DNA from: Linnemannia elongata
Taxonomy: Eukaryota > Mortierellomycota > Mortierellomycetes > Mortierellales > Mortierellaceae
Direction of reading: 5' to 3'
Assembly (NCBI GenBank): GCA_036320915.1
Contig: JAXBDG010000023.1
Span: 248,001-312,000 of the forward strand
DNA: 64,000 bases
Positions 1-11,451 of the stretch are shown in pieces (position 1 is the first letter of the stretch; each line of letters opens with the position of its first letter). Both the position numbers and the translations under genes were made by a program. The notes under the pieces are model-generated. The model saw only the letters and a program-made list of their open reading frames with translations, was not told the origin of the DNA and did not search any database.

Positions 1-270
1 AGCTTTTTGTACAACACGCTTATTGAAAACATACGCGGACGTCAGAAAAAGGCAGTTGTCGTGGGAACTGCTTCATCGGGTGTTGCTTCCATCATTCTAC
101 TCCAAAGACATACAGCACATTCGGTATTCAACATCCCTATCTCCATCACAGACAACCCAACACGTTTCCTAATCAGAAGAATTGCGCATGTACATCTCTA
201 TGTAGGCCTGTCAAGGTGCTCCAACCCCAGCGATTCAAATATCAAAAGTAGTACCAGACCAGGACTCTAA
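1..270 (+). pseudogene. Helitron PIF1-like helicase remnant (internally deleted)
   Basis: The frame is open from the window edge. It reads through a segment with the helicase pattern FLYNTL..IRG, then SSGVAS, then RHTAHSVFNIPI, which matches the region after the Walker A loop in Helitron PIF1-like helicases. About 45 residues later the frame jumps to YVGLSRCSNP, which resembles the C-terminal motif VI (YVALSR.. type) that normally lies hundreds of residues downstream. The piece therefore looks like two distant helicase ends joined by a deletion. The Walker A motif would lie upstream of the window. It cannot encode a working helicase. Family assignment is from motif memory only. Confidence 0.6.
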
Positions 271-799
271 TACATCCATCCCTCACTCCTCTTGACTCAC
301 TCTCAGAATAATCTAAATTCTTCAGATGCATCACAATCAACATTATTAAAGGGTCTACTCCGCAGTCTGCAGAATGATTAAAGAAGCCATGGACTTTGCA
401 TGTCGGAGAAGGTAGAGGAGGAGTCTGGAGGGGAGGAGCAGGCAGGAGATGTACACGTGCATCGGATTACCCCAATATATTCTTTCACCTTGGACACAAA
501 CTGCTTGTCAACAAAGGGGCGTCATAGGACGGGAACGAGTCGACATTCCTCCCCGGAAATCGACAAGTGCCTGGTAAAACCTTAATCACAATCACTTACG
601 TACTTAAGTATGTCTTCTCTCTCACCCTTTTTCTCATTTCTCCTCATTTCTCCTCATCTTTCTTCTCTTCTCATCTCATCTTACTTTCTACTCTCCCTTT
701 TTTTCATCTCCATCACGAAGCGATCATTATTTTCCCTCATCCGCCCATTTTCGTAGCCAACTTCATATTTCTTTTTCCTCCATCAATATTTCTCATCAC
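271..799. other. Intergenic region with CT-rich promoter of the Sel1 gene
   Basis: No convincing gene. The last 200 bases before the Sel1 start are strongly pyrimidine-rich (TCTCTC, TTCTCC runs), a common promoter character for the genes of this window. No TATA box or terminator was identified with confidence. Confidence 0.4.
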
Positions 800-3535
800 A
801 TGACTGCAGAACAAATTGACCTTGGAGAGGAGCAGAGCGACGTCGAGGCGGTCAAACGGTACACCAAGGATGCCAAGCAAGGGGATGCAGCCGCACAATC
901 CAACCTTGGATGTATGTACAAGGAGGGACAAGGAGTGGACCAGAGTGATGACGAGGCGGTCAAGTGGTTCACCAAGGCTGCCGAGCAAGGGGATGCAGTC
1001 GCACAGCACAAACTTGGATTCATGTACAGCCAAGGACGAGGAGTGGAGCAGAGTGATGTCGAGGCGGTCAAGTGGTACACCAAGGCTGCCGAGCAAGGGA
1101 ATTTAGTCGCGCAGTACAACCTTGGATTGGAATACGAACAAGGGCAAGGCGTTGAGCAGAGCTATGTTGAGGCGGTCAAGTGGTACACCAAGTCTGCCGA
1201 GCAAGGGGATGCAGCGGCACAGTACAACCTTGGAACGATGTACATGCATGGACGAGGAGTGGAGCAGAACGACGTCGAGGCAGTCAATTGGTTCACCAAA
1301 GCTGTCGAGCAAGGGTATGCAAACGCACAGTCCAGCCTTGGAGTGATGTACATGCATGGACGAGGACTGGAGCAGAACGACGTCGAGGCAGTCAATTGGT
1401 ACACCAAGGCTGCCGAGCAAGGGTATGCAGTCGCACAGTTCAACCTTGGAGCGATGTACATGCATGGACAAGGAGTGGAGCAGAACGACGTCGAGGCAGT
1501 CAATTGGTTCACCAAGGCTGTCGAGCAAGGGTATGCAAACGCACAGTCCAACCTTGGAGTGATGTACATGCATGGACGAGGAGTGGAGCAGAATGACGTC
1601 GAGGCAGTCAATTGGTACACCAAGGCTGCCGAGCAAGGGGTTGCAGTCGCACAGTTCAACCTTGGAGCGATGTACATGCATGGACGAGGAGTGGAGCAGA
1701 ACGACGTCGAGGCAGTCAATTGGTTCACCAAGGCTGCCGAGCAAGGGGATGCAAACACACAGTCCAACCTTGGAGTGATGTACATGCACGGACGAGGAGT
1801 GGAGCAGAACGACGTCGAGGCAGTCAATTGGTTCACCAAAGCTGTCGAGCAAGGGAATGCAAACGCACAGTACAACCTTGGATTGATGTACAACCAAGGA
1901 CGAGGAGTGGAGCAGAGTTATGTCGAGGCGGTCAAGTGGCACACCAAGTCTGCCGAGCAAGGACAAGCAGCCGCACAGGCCGACCTTGGAGCGATGTACA
2001 TGCATGGACGAGGAGTGGAGCAGAACGACGTCGAGGCAGTCAATTGGTTCACCAAGGCTACCGAGCAAGGGGATGCAAACGCACAGTCCAACCTTGGAGT
2101 GATGTACATGTATGGACGAGGAGTGGAGCAGAACGACGTCGAGGCAGTCAAGTGGTTCACCAAGGCTGTCGAACAAGGGAATGCAAACGCACAGTACAAC
2201 CTTGGATTGATGTGCGACCAAGGACGAGGAGTGGAGCAGAGTTATGTCGAGGCGGTCAAGTGGCACACCAAGGCTGCCGAGCAAGGACAAGCAGCCGCAC
2301 AGGCCGACCTTGGAGCGATGTACATGCATGGACGAGGAGTGGAGCAGAACGACGTCGAGGCAGTCAATTGGTTCACCAAGGCTGCCGAGCAAGGGGATGC
2401 AAACGCACAGTCCAACCTTGGAGTGATGTACATGTATGGACGAGGAGTGGAGCAGAACGACGTCGAGGCAGTCAAGTGGTTGACCAAGGCTGCCGAGCAA
2501 GGGTATGCAGCCGCACAGTCCTTCCTCGGAGTGTTGTACAAACAAGGACAAGGAGTCGAGCAGAGCGACGTTGAGGCAGTCAAGTGGTACACCAAGGCTG
2601 CCGAGCAAGGGGATGCTGAAGCACAGTCCAAAATCGGAGTGATGTATTACCAAGGTCAAGGAGTGGAGCAGAGCTATGTTGAGGCGTTCAAGTGGTTCAC
2701 CAAGGCTGCCGAGCAAGCGGATGCAGTCGCACAGTACAACCTTGGATTCATGTACGCGCAAGGACAAGGCATCGAGCTGAGTGACGTCGAGGCGGTCAAG
2801 TGGTTGACCAAGGCTGCCGAGCAAGGGTATGCAGCCGCACAGTCCATCGTCGGGGTGTTGTACGAACAAGGACAAGGCGTCGACCAGAGTGACGTCGAGG
2901 CGGCCAAGTGGTACACCAGGGCTGCCGAGCAAGGACAAGCAGTTGCACAGTTTAAACTTGCCTGTATGTATCACCAAGGACGAGGACTCGAGCAGAGTGA
3001 TGTCGAGGCGGTCAGGTGGTATACCAAGGCAGCAGAACAAGGACATGCAAGCGCGCAAAACTGCCTTGGTTTCTCTTATGACCTTGGCCAAGGGGTCGAA
3101 CAGAGCGACCGTCTTGCATTCGTATGGTATAGCAAGGGTGCTGAACAAGGCAATGGGTGTGCTATTTTCAACCTTGCATTGATGTATGAGGTCGGTCTTG
3201 AGGTTGTTCAGGACCAAGAGGAGGCACTAGACCTGTATCGCCGTGCAACGGATGGCGGCGTTTCAGTCGCTCACTTTCACGTCCAATGGCTTACCAAGCT
3301 CAGTAGTCTTGACAGAAGAGAGCTGGCAGACGATTCAGTTGCCATTTCATTGTACCACCGAGGAGCCGAACAAGGACATGTGGCAGCACAGTATAGTCTT
3401 GCACGAATGTACGAGATAGGCCGTGGTGTCGCAAAGGACAAGGGCCAAGCGATTACGTGGTACAGCATGGCCTCTGCTCAGGGACATGAAGATGCCGTAG
3501 AACGTGTGAAATATCTTCAAAAGCATTTGGATTAA
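800..3535 (+). CDS. Large Sel1-repeat (TPR-like) protein, 911 aa
   Basis: Single-exon gene. From about residue 10 to the end it is an array of roughly 24 Sel1-like repeats of 36 residues, with the core pattern A.EQG.A.AQ..LG.MY..G.GVEQSDVEAVKW.TKA. Sel1 repeats fold as paired alpha-helices into a solenoid and act as protein-protein scaffolds in signalling and ER-associated processes. No signal peptide, membrane segment or catalytic domain is visible, so a cytosolic adaptor role is the most that can be inferred. The central repeats are nearly identical at DNA level, pointing to recent expansion by unequal exchange. The last three or four repeats are more divergent and probably ancestral. The ATG at 800 is the first in frame after the CT-rich promoter. 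A near-identical C-terminus is encoded in inverted orientation at the right end of the window, and about 45 bases of 3' flank are also shared. Confidence 0.9.
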   Translation: MTAEQIDLGEEQSDVEAVKRYTKDAKQGDAAAQSNLGCMYKEGQGVDQSDDEAVKWFTKAAEQGDAVAQHKLGFMYSQGRGVEQSDVEAVKWYTKAAEQGNLVAQYNLGLEYEQGQGVEQSYVEAVKWYTKSAEQGDAAAQYNLGTMYMHGRGVEQNDVEAVNWFTKAVEQGYANAQSSLGVMYMHGRGLEQNDVEAVNWYTKAAEQGYAVAQFNLGAMYMHGQGVEQNDVEAVNWFTKAVEQGYANAQSNLGVMYMHGRGVEQNDVEAVNWYTKAAEQGVAVAQFNLGAMYMHGRGVEQNDVEAVNWFTKAAEQGDANTQSNLGVMYMHGRGVEQNDVEAVNWFTKAVEQGNANAQYNLGLMYNQGRGVEQSYVEAVKWHTKSAEQGQAAAQADLGAMYMHGRGVEQNDVEAVNWFTKATEQGDANAQSNLGVMYMYGRGVEQNDVEAVKWFTKAVEQGNANAQYNLGLMCDQGRGVEQSYVEAVKWHTKAAEQGQAAAQADLGAMYMHGRGVEQNDVEAVNWFTKAAEQGDANAQSNLGVMYMYGRGVEQNDVEAVKWLTKAAEQGYAAAQSFLGVLYKQGQGVEQSDVEAVKWYTKAAEQGDAEAQSKIGVMYYQGQGVEQSYVEAFKWFTKAAEQADAVAQYNLGFMYAQGQGIELSDVEAVKWLTKAAEQGYAAAQSIVGVLYEQGQGVDQSDVEAAKWYTRAAEQGQAVAQFKLACMYHQGRGLEQSDVEAVRWYTKAAEQGHASAQNCLGFSYDLGQGVEQSDRLAFVWYSKGAEQGNGCAIFNLALMYEVGLEVVQDQEEALDLYRRATDGGVSVAHFHVQWLTKLSSLDRRELADDSVAISLYHRGAEQGHVAAQYSLARMYEIGRGVAKDKGQAITWYSMASAQGHEDAVERVKYLQKHLD

Positions 3536-3829
3536 AGTTGTTACTGTAAATATATAGTAATTTCAAATACTGTATGCTTGGTTTATTAATTCTTTTGAGT
3601 TGTTTGAAAAAGAAAGTGCCAATGGTGATCAAGCATGTGGAGGAAAAGGGATCCACAAGAGTTAGAATCAACTCCTGCAAAATCCGATCTTCTATTCAAG
3701 AACTCCTACTCGGTTTACCTGGCCGCTACTCCAGCAAAAGACCTGGTCGACATTCCTGGTGCCAGACGAGGTGAGGAATCATCTTCCTCCGCTGTCTCCC
3801 TGCTACCTACAGTCGATTAAAGATAATCT

Positions 3830-4740
3830 GATGCCTGCTCTCAAGACGAGGCCACAGCTCAGTCACTCTCAGTCCAGGCTTGTGCACAAGCATCCACTCC
3901 ACTTCGCGAAATCCAAAAATCCTCGATGTCTCCGATGTCGCCGCTTGCACAGCGCAACTCCTTCAGCTTCGTCAGACTAGAAAGGTATTCCGGGTATCTG
4001 GGGTCCTTCATCAAATCACCCAGCGAGAGAAGGCCCGGAAAAAACGCCTCCGCATTATCCACATCTGTCAGCCACCTGCATTGATCAGTTTGAGCGCGAG
4101 AAGCCATGACAAGTGGGGTAGGATAAGGATGCGATAGGAGGCCAAAGGAGGATACTCGTCCCATGGGCAGAACTTTTCCAAGCTTTTATCGTATTCCAGT
4201 CGTGCCTGCCGAGTCAGGTTTGGGGGCACCACTGCTAGATGATCGAGCAACAAAAATCCTGCAAGCCAACCTGGTCCAGATTCATAGTCTTGAGTTCCGT
4301 TCTTCGCACAAGGTAACGCCATTGATGAGCGAGTAGCGGGGGCACCCAGGGCTATACCTCCCTCACGCCGCGGGGTCAACAGCATAAACCCCAGCCGCGG
4401 TTAAAAGTGTGCCCTGGAAGGCGCATTCTCGTCGAGCTTGTAGTGCCCAGCCAAACTGTCAATAAAGTAGAGTAGAAACACTGTCTTGATTCGCAGAAAA
4501 GTGACAAGGTCCATGTTCTGGGCAAGAGGGCCAAGAGCGTCAAATGAATGCAAAAGGCGATGTGCTGTTGAATCATCTGAGAGGTCCAGAGTACGCCAGA
4601 GTTGAGGGGGGTCAGGGTGTGATGATTAAACCTGCTGGCCATCGAGAGCTGGGAAGGACTGTCCAGAAACCCGACAGATGGCTTCCTACAATGCCGGCAA
4701 TGTAGGAGACTGCCTTCACAGGCGGCGGGCGACATCCTGA
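3830..4740 (-). pseudogene. Broken F-box/LRR-type gene
   Basis: Reading the minus strand gives pieces in different frames that together resemble the large fungal F-box/leucine-rich family. Around 4580-4600 is WRTLDLSD, typical of the end of an F-box region, in a frame that runs to a stop at about 4401. Around 3965-4000 is YLSSLTKLKELR, and at 3875-3912 REVEWMLVHKPGL, typical LRR-end sequence. The last two are separated by a +1 frame change near a run of five T/A bases around 3914-3918. Other stretches between are open in yet other frames. Either the gene is decayed or some breaks are sequence errors. Family call is inference from motif style. Confidence 0.45.
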
Positions 4741-5420
4741 GAAAGGATTCAGAAGAGAATCAGGGGAGGCGTTGTCGATTACTGGTTCATGGTGTGTGTG
4801 TTAATTTGGAGGGGAGGGTGATGCTGATGGTGGGAAGGGAGGGGAAGGAGGATGGAGGGGAGGGGGGCAGAAGGGTAAGAGGTGTATCCTTTTTTTTTAG
4901 AACGTGGTAAAGGTGTGTCCTTCGCACAAATCAAATGGCCTTTCAGATGCTGTAGCAGTCACGTGCAGACGCGCTTTTGTTGTTGATGAAATGAATGGGC
5001 GCCACCATTTTCACTTTCTCGTTTCTTATCGACATACATACATTGATAGCGACGACGATATCGAAGGACGCCCCAAGGCAGACCAAGAAACGGACAAGGA
5101 ACAGGAACCAAAGATAGAAGAAGCACCTATAACAGGATTGACTTGGCGAGAACGCGGATCCATCTCCCAACATCTTTTACTCTCAGGGGTGAACATAACA
5201 ATCAAGCCATGGAACAGCTAAATCGCTCGGTAAGCACATTGCTCTCTAAACGGCACAATCATCACGGACCCAGGAGTTACTACTCGATTAAGCCAACTAA
5301 AACCAACATCCTCCGTGAAATCAACTATAATAGCTCTCGAAACTCAAGCCGCCATCGACCATCGTGCGGTCCAACTCATCCTCCGCTCTGTCAACAGCTC
5401 TCGCAGTCGCTGCAGCGGCC
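4741..5420. other. Divergent upstream region of the kinesin gene
   Basis: G-rich stretch at 4810-4875 (GGGGAGGG type) followed by mixed sequence. An ATG at 5209 begins seven codons and is followed by a GTAAGC donor at 5230, but no acceptor I could find restores frame with the coding exon. It may belong to the 5' UTR, perhaps with a 5' UTR intron ending near 5397. Confidence 0.3.
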
Positions 5421-8400
5421 ATGAACGAGAACGAAAACTATTCTGCCACAACCTTCTTTGGGAACAGGAGTATTGGTGCGACGACAGGAGCAGGAACTGG
5501 AACTGGCATAAATAACGAGCCCAAGAAGGACCATACCTTGACGTTGGAGATGCTGGAACCCTTACCGCTCAAGGCAGTTGCTGGAGTTAAGCGGAAAGCA
5601 GAGGACGACGCACGCGTAAGACCGTCCAGTGCAGCAACAGTAGCAACTTCAACTAGACCGGCTACCAATACCAGAGGTACAATAGCGACGACTACAGGAG
5701 CTGCAAGGAAACCTGCGGCAGGAGCACAGCGACAGCAACAGCCACCACAACCCGCCAAGCCAGCTGGAAGAACACCATTGCAAACTCAAACTCGGACGAC
5801 TGGACGAGCAACGCCGGCAGCCAGACCTACTACCACTGCCAGAGCGCCTTTGACATCTACCAAAACAACACCAACCACAGCAGCTGGCAGAGCTACAAGA
5901 GTATCTGCTACGACGGCACCAGCAGGAAGTCATCCACGAGCAATACCTGCAGCAAAAAGCAAAGCAGGACCCCCACAACCTGCTCCTACAAGGGCTACAG
6001 CACGGTCTCGGAGCACAACACCGGCGCCTGCACCAACGACACACTTGAAAGGCGCGGGCAAGGGGGTAGCAGTGTCCGCTGATATAGAGCTACCAGCGAA
6101 AAAGAAGCGAGCTGCCTGGGACACAAAGGGTCGTCTTCAGGATATGGAAGAGTTGACAGGTGCCTTGCACGAAATGCTCAACAAGTCCACCGGCAACATC
6201 ACCGAGATCACACAGACTTTGGAATCCAATGCCAACAAGAGTAAGTTCTCGCAAGGTCGCAGTCAACGCCTCTTCCTATGTGATTTGTCAAAGGTCTCAT
6301 ATTAACACAGTCGGTAATGCTTTGTTATCCTGCTAGTTGAGGAGCTGGAGTCGTTCCGCTTGGGACTTGAGAGCAAAGTCGTTGGCAAGGAGATCGAGAA
6401 CAACGACATGTTACAAAAGATGTCTACAGTTGAGCAGGAGATATTTGTAAGTTCTTTACAATTTGGAGCGACAATGTCATTTGGCGCACACAATTGCTCT
6501 TACTCATAAGCCTGCTGCCTTCGCCCATATTTATGTAGATACTGAATAGGAAGCACCTTGACAATATGAAGGCTCTGCAGTCACAACAGGCGATGGAAGT
6601 GGAACAGGAAAAGTCGACAGAGGCACGCCTGCAACAGGAGCGCGACATGGTCGAGTCCAATCTACGCATCGCCAACAATCACCTTGAGCAACAGGTCCAA
6701 GAGTGTGCCAACCTCCGTACGACAATCTCGACACAGTCGTCCAACTGTCTGGCGTTCGAGACTGACAACAGAGCGTTGAAACTCAAGATCGAGGTACTTT
6801 TACTTTTGTGTTGAAGGAGTCGCCTTTTGTGTCCAGGTACTTTATAATTTGTCCTCTATGCTTAACATTAACTTGTTTCCTTTGTCGGACCAAAATTAGC
6901 GAACGGAAGACAATATTGCAAGGAGAGAGACGTCCATCGAGGAGTTGGAGCGAAAGCTGAGGGACTCGGAGACACAAGTGCGAAAACGCCAACAAAAGGT
7001 CAGGGACGAGGAGTCGGGTCGACGCAAGTTGTATGGCACTATTATGGATCTCAAAGGCCATATCCGTGTCTTTTGTCGCGTTCGCCCACATGGCCATAAC
7101 GACGGTACGGTAACCTCGATCGACTATCCGGATCTCGAGGGTCGAGAAATCGTCCTCACACCAGCCAAGGAGCCCAAGTATCCATTCACATTTGACAGGG
7201 TCTTTGCAGCAGCGTCGACCCAAGGAGATCTCTTTGAGGAAGTCTCACAGATGCTGCCTTCGATCTTGAGCGGAGGCAGCGCCTGTGTGTTTGCATATGG
7301 TTCTACGCAGACCGGCAAGTCGTATACGCTAGAGGGGTCTTCAGCTTCCGCGGAGGAGTCGATGGGATTGATTCCTCGGTCGATCTTGCAGATCTATGAG
7401 GCGACAAGAGCACCAGGGGCAAATGACTGGAGGTACACCTTGGAGATTCGGCAGGTTGGAATCTACAATGAGACGATATACGATCTCCAGGCTCCTGAAG
7501 GATCACTAACAAGCAAAGCACACGAGATCCAGAGTGCGCCGGCCGGTGGCAAGGCCACAGTGACTGGCATCAATATGACGGAAGTCGAGTCTGCAGTTAT
7601 GATTGGGTCGCTTTTGAGTATTGCTCAGCGTCGACAGGCCGACATCAAACAATCCCTCAAGGACAACTACCGTGGTGGCCACAGGTATGTGATGTTATTG
7701 GTTCCTTTCTCTTTGTCTGTGTGTTACGCTGCTTTGGTAGTTGATTTGACACTAACCACATTTGAATTGTTTGTTTTGATTCTTGTAAATAGCGTGTTTA
7801 CGATTCGTGTGACGGGAGTCGACTCAGGAACGGGAAAAACGACAGAGGGTTCCTTGCACTTTGTCGACCTGGTTGCTTCTGATTCACACCTGGAAACAAC
7901 CAAGGTCGAGTCTTCTGATTCCAACGATAGCGACAAGACGCTACCAGGAGGAGAAATAGACCAAAGCCTTAAGTGTCTTGCTGATGTTTTTCTCGCCCTC
8001 TCTACCAAGGACTCTCAGGTTCCCTATCGCGGTTCCAAGGTAAAGTAAACGGGACTCTGTCTGTCCTTTTGTTGGCGTGCTTACCATATCCATTGCGATA
8101 CCGCCCCTCGGACATTGTTTTCTTGTATCTAACGGCTTGTACTTTTCTTTCCGCTCTCCATACAAAATATAGCTGACTCATTTGCTTCAGAGTACGTTTG
8201 TCGACGGCAGCAACACCAAGATGCTGTTCGTCGTCCACATCTCATCCCTCAGTGTCCATTTGGAACAGACGCTTCGCAGCTTAAGATTCGCGGCCAAGGT
8301 CAACAGTTGTCTTCTGCCTCTTGGAGGATCGGGTTCTTTACAATCCGCGGCGTCCAAATCTTCTTTAACAGCAGCAGCAATAGCAGCTTCATCCTCCACT

Positions 8401-8469
8401 CCGTCTTCGTCAACGTCCTCTGCCGCGTCTTCTGTGGGAGCGTCGCTCAGGAGAACCAAGGCGTCATGA
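5421..8469 (+). CDS. C-terminal-motor kinesin (kinesin-14 type), divergent, 837 aa
   Basis: Six exons: 5421-6240, 6337-6446, 6539-6793, 6900-7684, 7793-8039, 8173-8469; all junctions are GT..AG and keep frame. The N-terminus (to about residue 215) is basic and Ala/Thr/Pro-rich, as in microtubule-binding tails. A coiled coil follows (about 235-435). The neck and motor start at GHIRVFCRVRP, the kinesin-14 signature, so the motor is C-terminal and the family is normally minus-end directed (spindle, Kar3/KIFC role). The P-loop GSTQTGKS (about 529-536) keeps Walker A residues. Switch I, usually SSRSH, is YRGGH across the exon 4/5 junction. Switch II, usually DLAGSE, is DLVASD (about 682-687), losing the invariant glycine. 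The late motif VPYRGSKLTHLLQ is intact. The tail is Ser/Ala-rich. ATG 5421 is the first ATG in this frame. Confidence 0.85.
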
Positions 8470-8969
8470 GCAAACAACAGTAGCGCCTTTGCTCGTTTCC
8501 AAAGATTCCCTTTTTTACAGCTGATAACCCAACATCTTCCCCCCTCCTTGTACCATAGTCTTTGTTACACTCAGTTATTATTTCTGTTAACAATGGGTTT
8601 TTTATTTGATATGTACAAGTATGAATGTATGTGTGTATGTATGGACGCTGAAAAAAGGGGTGAAAGGTGTATGTATGTGTGTCTGTCAACGCCAAGACTT
8701 TTTTTTTTTCTTTTTTTTCTTCTTATCCCAGCTACATGCCGTAAAGTTTGTGGAAAAAGGAGTAAAGAAAGGATGGAACAATGAAGGATTGCGAAACGCC
8801 CATCTTTCCTCTCGTTCCCCTATTCTCTTAGTGACCTTCAACACGGACCAACTACAACCTCTCCTCCCCCCTTTTTCTTTCGTCCTCCTTCTTTCTCCCT
8901 CCCCTTGACTGTCTTGGCGTTTTTTTGTTTCACGAGCGCGTCCAGTTCAGTATCGATAAATCTCTCTAT
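8470..8969. other. Convergent intergenic region
   Basis: Lies between the 3' ends of the kinesin and the minus-strand membrane-protein gene. It holds TATG/TGTATG microsatellite-like sequence (8600-8690), a poly(T) tract (8700-8720) and CT-rich DNA. No gene seen. Confidence 0.4.
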
Positions 8970-9638
8970 TCAAACACCCGAGAAGCGCTGTCGAAGACCA
9001 CGCTGGACATACGAGTCAATGATTGTCGTCACCCCATGCATCTCTGTCCTCGTCGTCTCATCCAATGTCCATGCTGGCGACGCTGAACCGGTAGTGTAGC
9101 CCGAGCCCGTGGCTGCAGGGGAGCGGGAGCGAGAACTTGCGCGTGACCGGGCGTCGACGGAAAAGGGTGTTCCGGCCAGGGCTGGGGATCGGGGACTGTC
9201 AAAGACCGAGACGGGGAGTTCGAGTTCAAACTCTGAGAGGAGGGAGACGACCGAGTTTGAGCGTGGACGGCCTCGGTTCTGGGAGTGGTGGGATTGGAAG
9301 GATGTTCGTGGCCGTGGGGAAAGGGCGATCGAGTCTGGCTCCCAACCAGTGTGGTAAGGCTGTACCGGGACCAAATGCGATTCATGGCGGTGCCTATGGG
9401 CTGTAGAGGAGGAAGAGCAAGGACGGAGGTAATCCCAAAGGTACCAAATCGCACCGGCAGAGAAGATCCCTGAAAGGACCTCCTTTAGGATGAGACAGCC
9501 ATTGGCGAGGGCGTAGGAAACCGCGGTTGCGGATGCTTGAACTGCAAGGGCGGGGGTCGCGACGATGATGACTGCGGTTCCGACGGCTAGAACAGTGATT
9601 CCTCCGGCGACTACTAGAACTCTTGATCTGAGGGTCAT
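8970..9638 (-). CDS. Small membrane protein with basic Arg/Ser-rich tail, 222 aa, unrecognised
   Basis: Single exon starting at the ATG at 9638; the frame is open further upstream but has no ATG there. Residues about 7-32 are a long hydrophobic stretch rich in Val/Ala/Gly (a probable transmembrane segment). A second, shorter hydrophobic segment ends in IWYLWDYL at about residue 65. The remaining 150 residues are polar, with His/Arg/Ser-rich low complexity (for example RASSRSRSP), and probably cytosolic. I do not recognise a family. The clean start, membrane topology and consistent codon use support a real gene. It is convergent with the kinesin gene. Confidence 0.6.
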   Translation of the reverse strand: MTLRSRVLVVAGGITVLAVGTAVIIVATPALAVQASATAVSYALANGCLILKEVLSGIFSAGAIWYLWDYLRPCSSSSTAHRHRHESHLVPVQPYHTGWEPDSIALSPRPRTSFQSHHSQNRGRPRSNSVVSLLSEFELELPVSVFDSPRSPALAGTPFSVDARSRASSRSRSPAATGSGYTTGSASPAWTLDETTRTEMHGVTTIIDSYVQRGLRQRFSGV

Positions 9639-11451
9639 TTTGAGGTGATTTGGTGGGGTGGGAAGGAAAGTGTGGAGAGGGTGAAGGAAAAGAGTTGAGT
9701 TTCGGGCTATTGTTTTTTGTTTTGTGTTTGATGTATGGGTGTGCTGTGTTTGTGGGTTGTGATCTGTGTTTTTATTTGTGTCTGTGTTCAGGTCTGAGAG
9801 CGAGGATAGAAAGTAGTTGGGTGTGAGGTGGGTGTGATAGTGCAGTGTTGAAAATGTGTACGATAAAGTGAATAGGTGAGAGCAAGGTTGGTAGTAGTGC
9901 AAAGAGAGCAAAAAGAAAAAGAAAAGAAAAAGAGGGAGGTAGGGTCACCTTTTTATACCCGAAGAGGACCATAGGCAAGGGGGGCATAGGTTCAAGGAAG
10001 GATGATTGATTCTTTCTTTCCTGACCACAAAACGCCCGCTTCTATCTCTCTTTCCTCTCATCCATCACCCTCAGTGCTTGCCTTGCTTTGTTGCTTACCT
10101 CCCTTTTGAAGTGGCGACAATTTTTTTCCATGTGTATGGGTCAAGGAAGGAAGGAAGGAAGGGGGTCTGTGTTGCATGGAATCAAACCTTGTTTTTCTTC
10201 CCGCAAAAAAAACGTGCTTTGCTCCTTCTCTTGTCCACTCTCTGACCCTCCAAAATGCTATATTTTCCTTCCCGTTCAATTGCTGCCCCTTTTGAGTCAA
10301 GTACGCCTTTTTCGTACCTGCGGTAGGAGGAAATAGTGAGAGTGACAATGCGATAAGGAAGGACAGTGAGAAGGTCAGAGAGGGTAGAGAATGGAGAGAG
10401 GGAGGGAGATATGGCAAGAGTGAAGAAGAGGCAAAATGACAATGCAAGACCTTCGTACATGAACATGCAGGTCTTGGCAGGGGCTAGAATAAAGCAGACG
10501 ACTTAAAGTATGAAGGGCTTAAGTAAAAAGCGAATGAGAGTCGACAATGCCATGGTGGCATACATGCATGCATTATGGAAGAGTCTATATGTCTACGCCA
10601 AGCGAGGTCTGACTGACCGCATGGTCAAGAGGGCATAAAAAAAAAAAAAAAAAAAAGGAATGGGTATGAAAAGCAAGCACTGTCTGTATGTCGGCCCTCT
10701 CTGATTAAGTAGAAAAGGTGAAAAAGGTAGGCATCCGCTTAAGTGAACTGGGCTCGGGCCATCTTCTCTCACCTTTTTTACTGCTTTCGATCTTGGACCC
10801 TTAACCATCCTCAGATCGCTCCTCTTGAGCACGGTACTATTTCAACCTCCCTTTCTCTCTCCTTTGTCTCTTTCTCTCATGTCCACACCTTTGCTGTGCC
10901 TCGCGATAAGTGATAACGATAAGACACCTGTGAAGCAGATAACCTTCCAGCTAATCAGAATCAGAAGATGATAACCATAGTAACAACAGTACAGTCGCGC
11001 CGATCAAACACCCACATATACACAAAGAAGAATAAGAAGTGGAGAAATGGTTCTTGATTGGCTTCACTTCTACACTTGCCCACCGCCTCATTTTGCTTGA
11101 CCCCATGAACAATTAAAAAAACCACAAGTCGTTACTCGCACATTCCTTGTCTCCTTGCTTTATCGGGTACCTGGCCAACACGGAGGTGCAAAAGTATGGT
11201 ACTATCCGTTTCTAGGAGTTGAGCTGCAGCGAAAATAAAATATTTCAGGGGGCGTGAATGGTGTCTAAATTGTATCACGGAGGTGGGAGATGAGGACAAC
11301 GGGTACCCAGTTAGCTATTGAAATAAAAGGCAATGATCCCTTCCGTTCTTCCTCTCATCACCTTTCTTTTCTTTTCATTCTCGTACGCCGCACCTCATTT
11401 CCACTCCCTTTCTTTCCCTTGCTTTCCTTAATCTCAACTACATAATAAAAA
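9639..11451. other. Long intergenic region between divergent genes
   Basis: Serves as upstream DNA for the minus-strand membrane protein and the plus-strand secreted glycosidase-like gene. Pyrimidine or purine tracts are common, with poly(A) at 10629-10656. An ATAAAA-like AT-rich stretch at 11320-11330 and dense CT DNA (11335-11430) precede the start at 11452. No coding sequence could be supported. Confidence 0.35.

Noticed and set aside
1103..3217. Long minus-strand ORF of 704 codons opposite the Sel1 gene
   Set aside because: It is a shadow of the 108-bp coding repeat; the repetitive plus-strand frame keeps the opposite frame free of stops. Its sequence is only the complement of Sel1 units.
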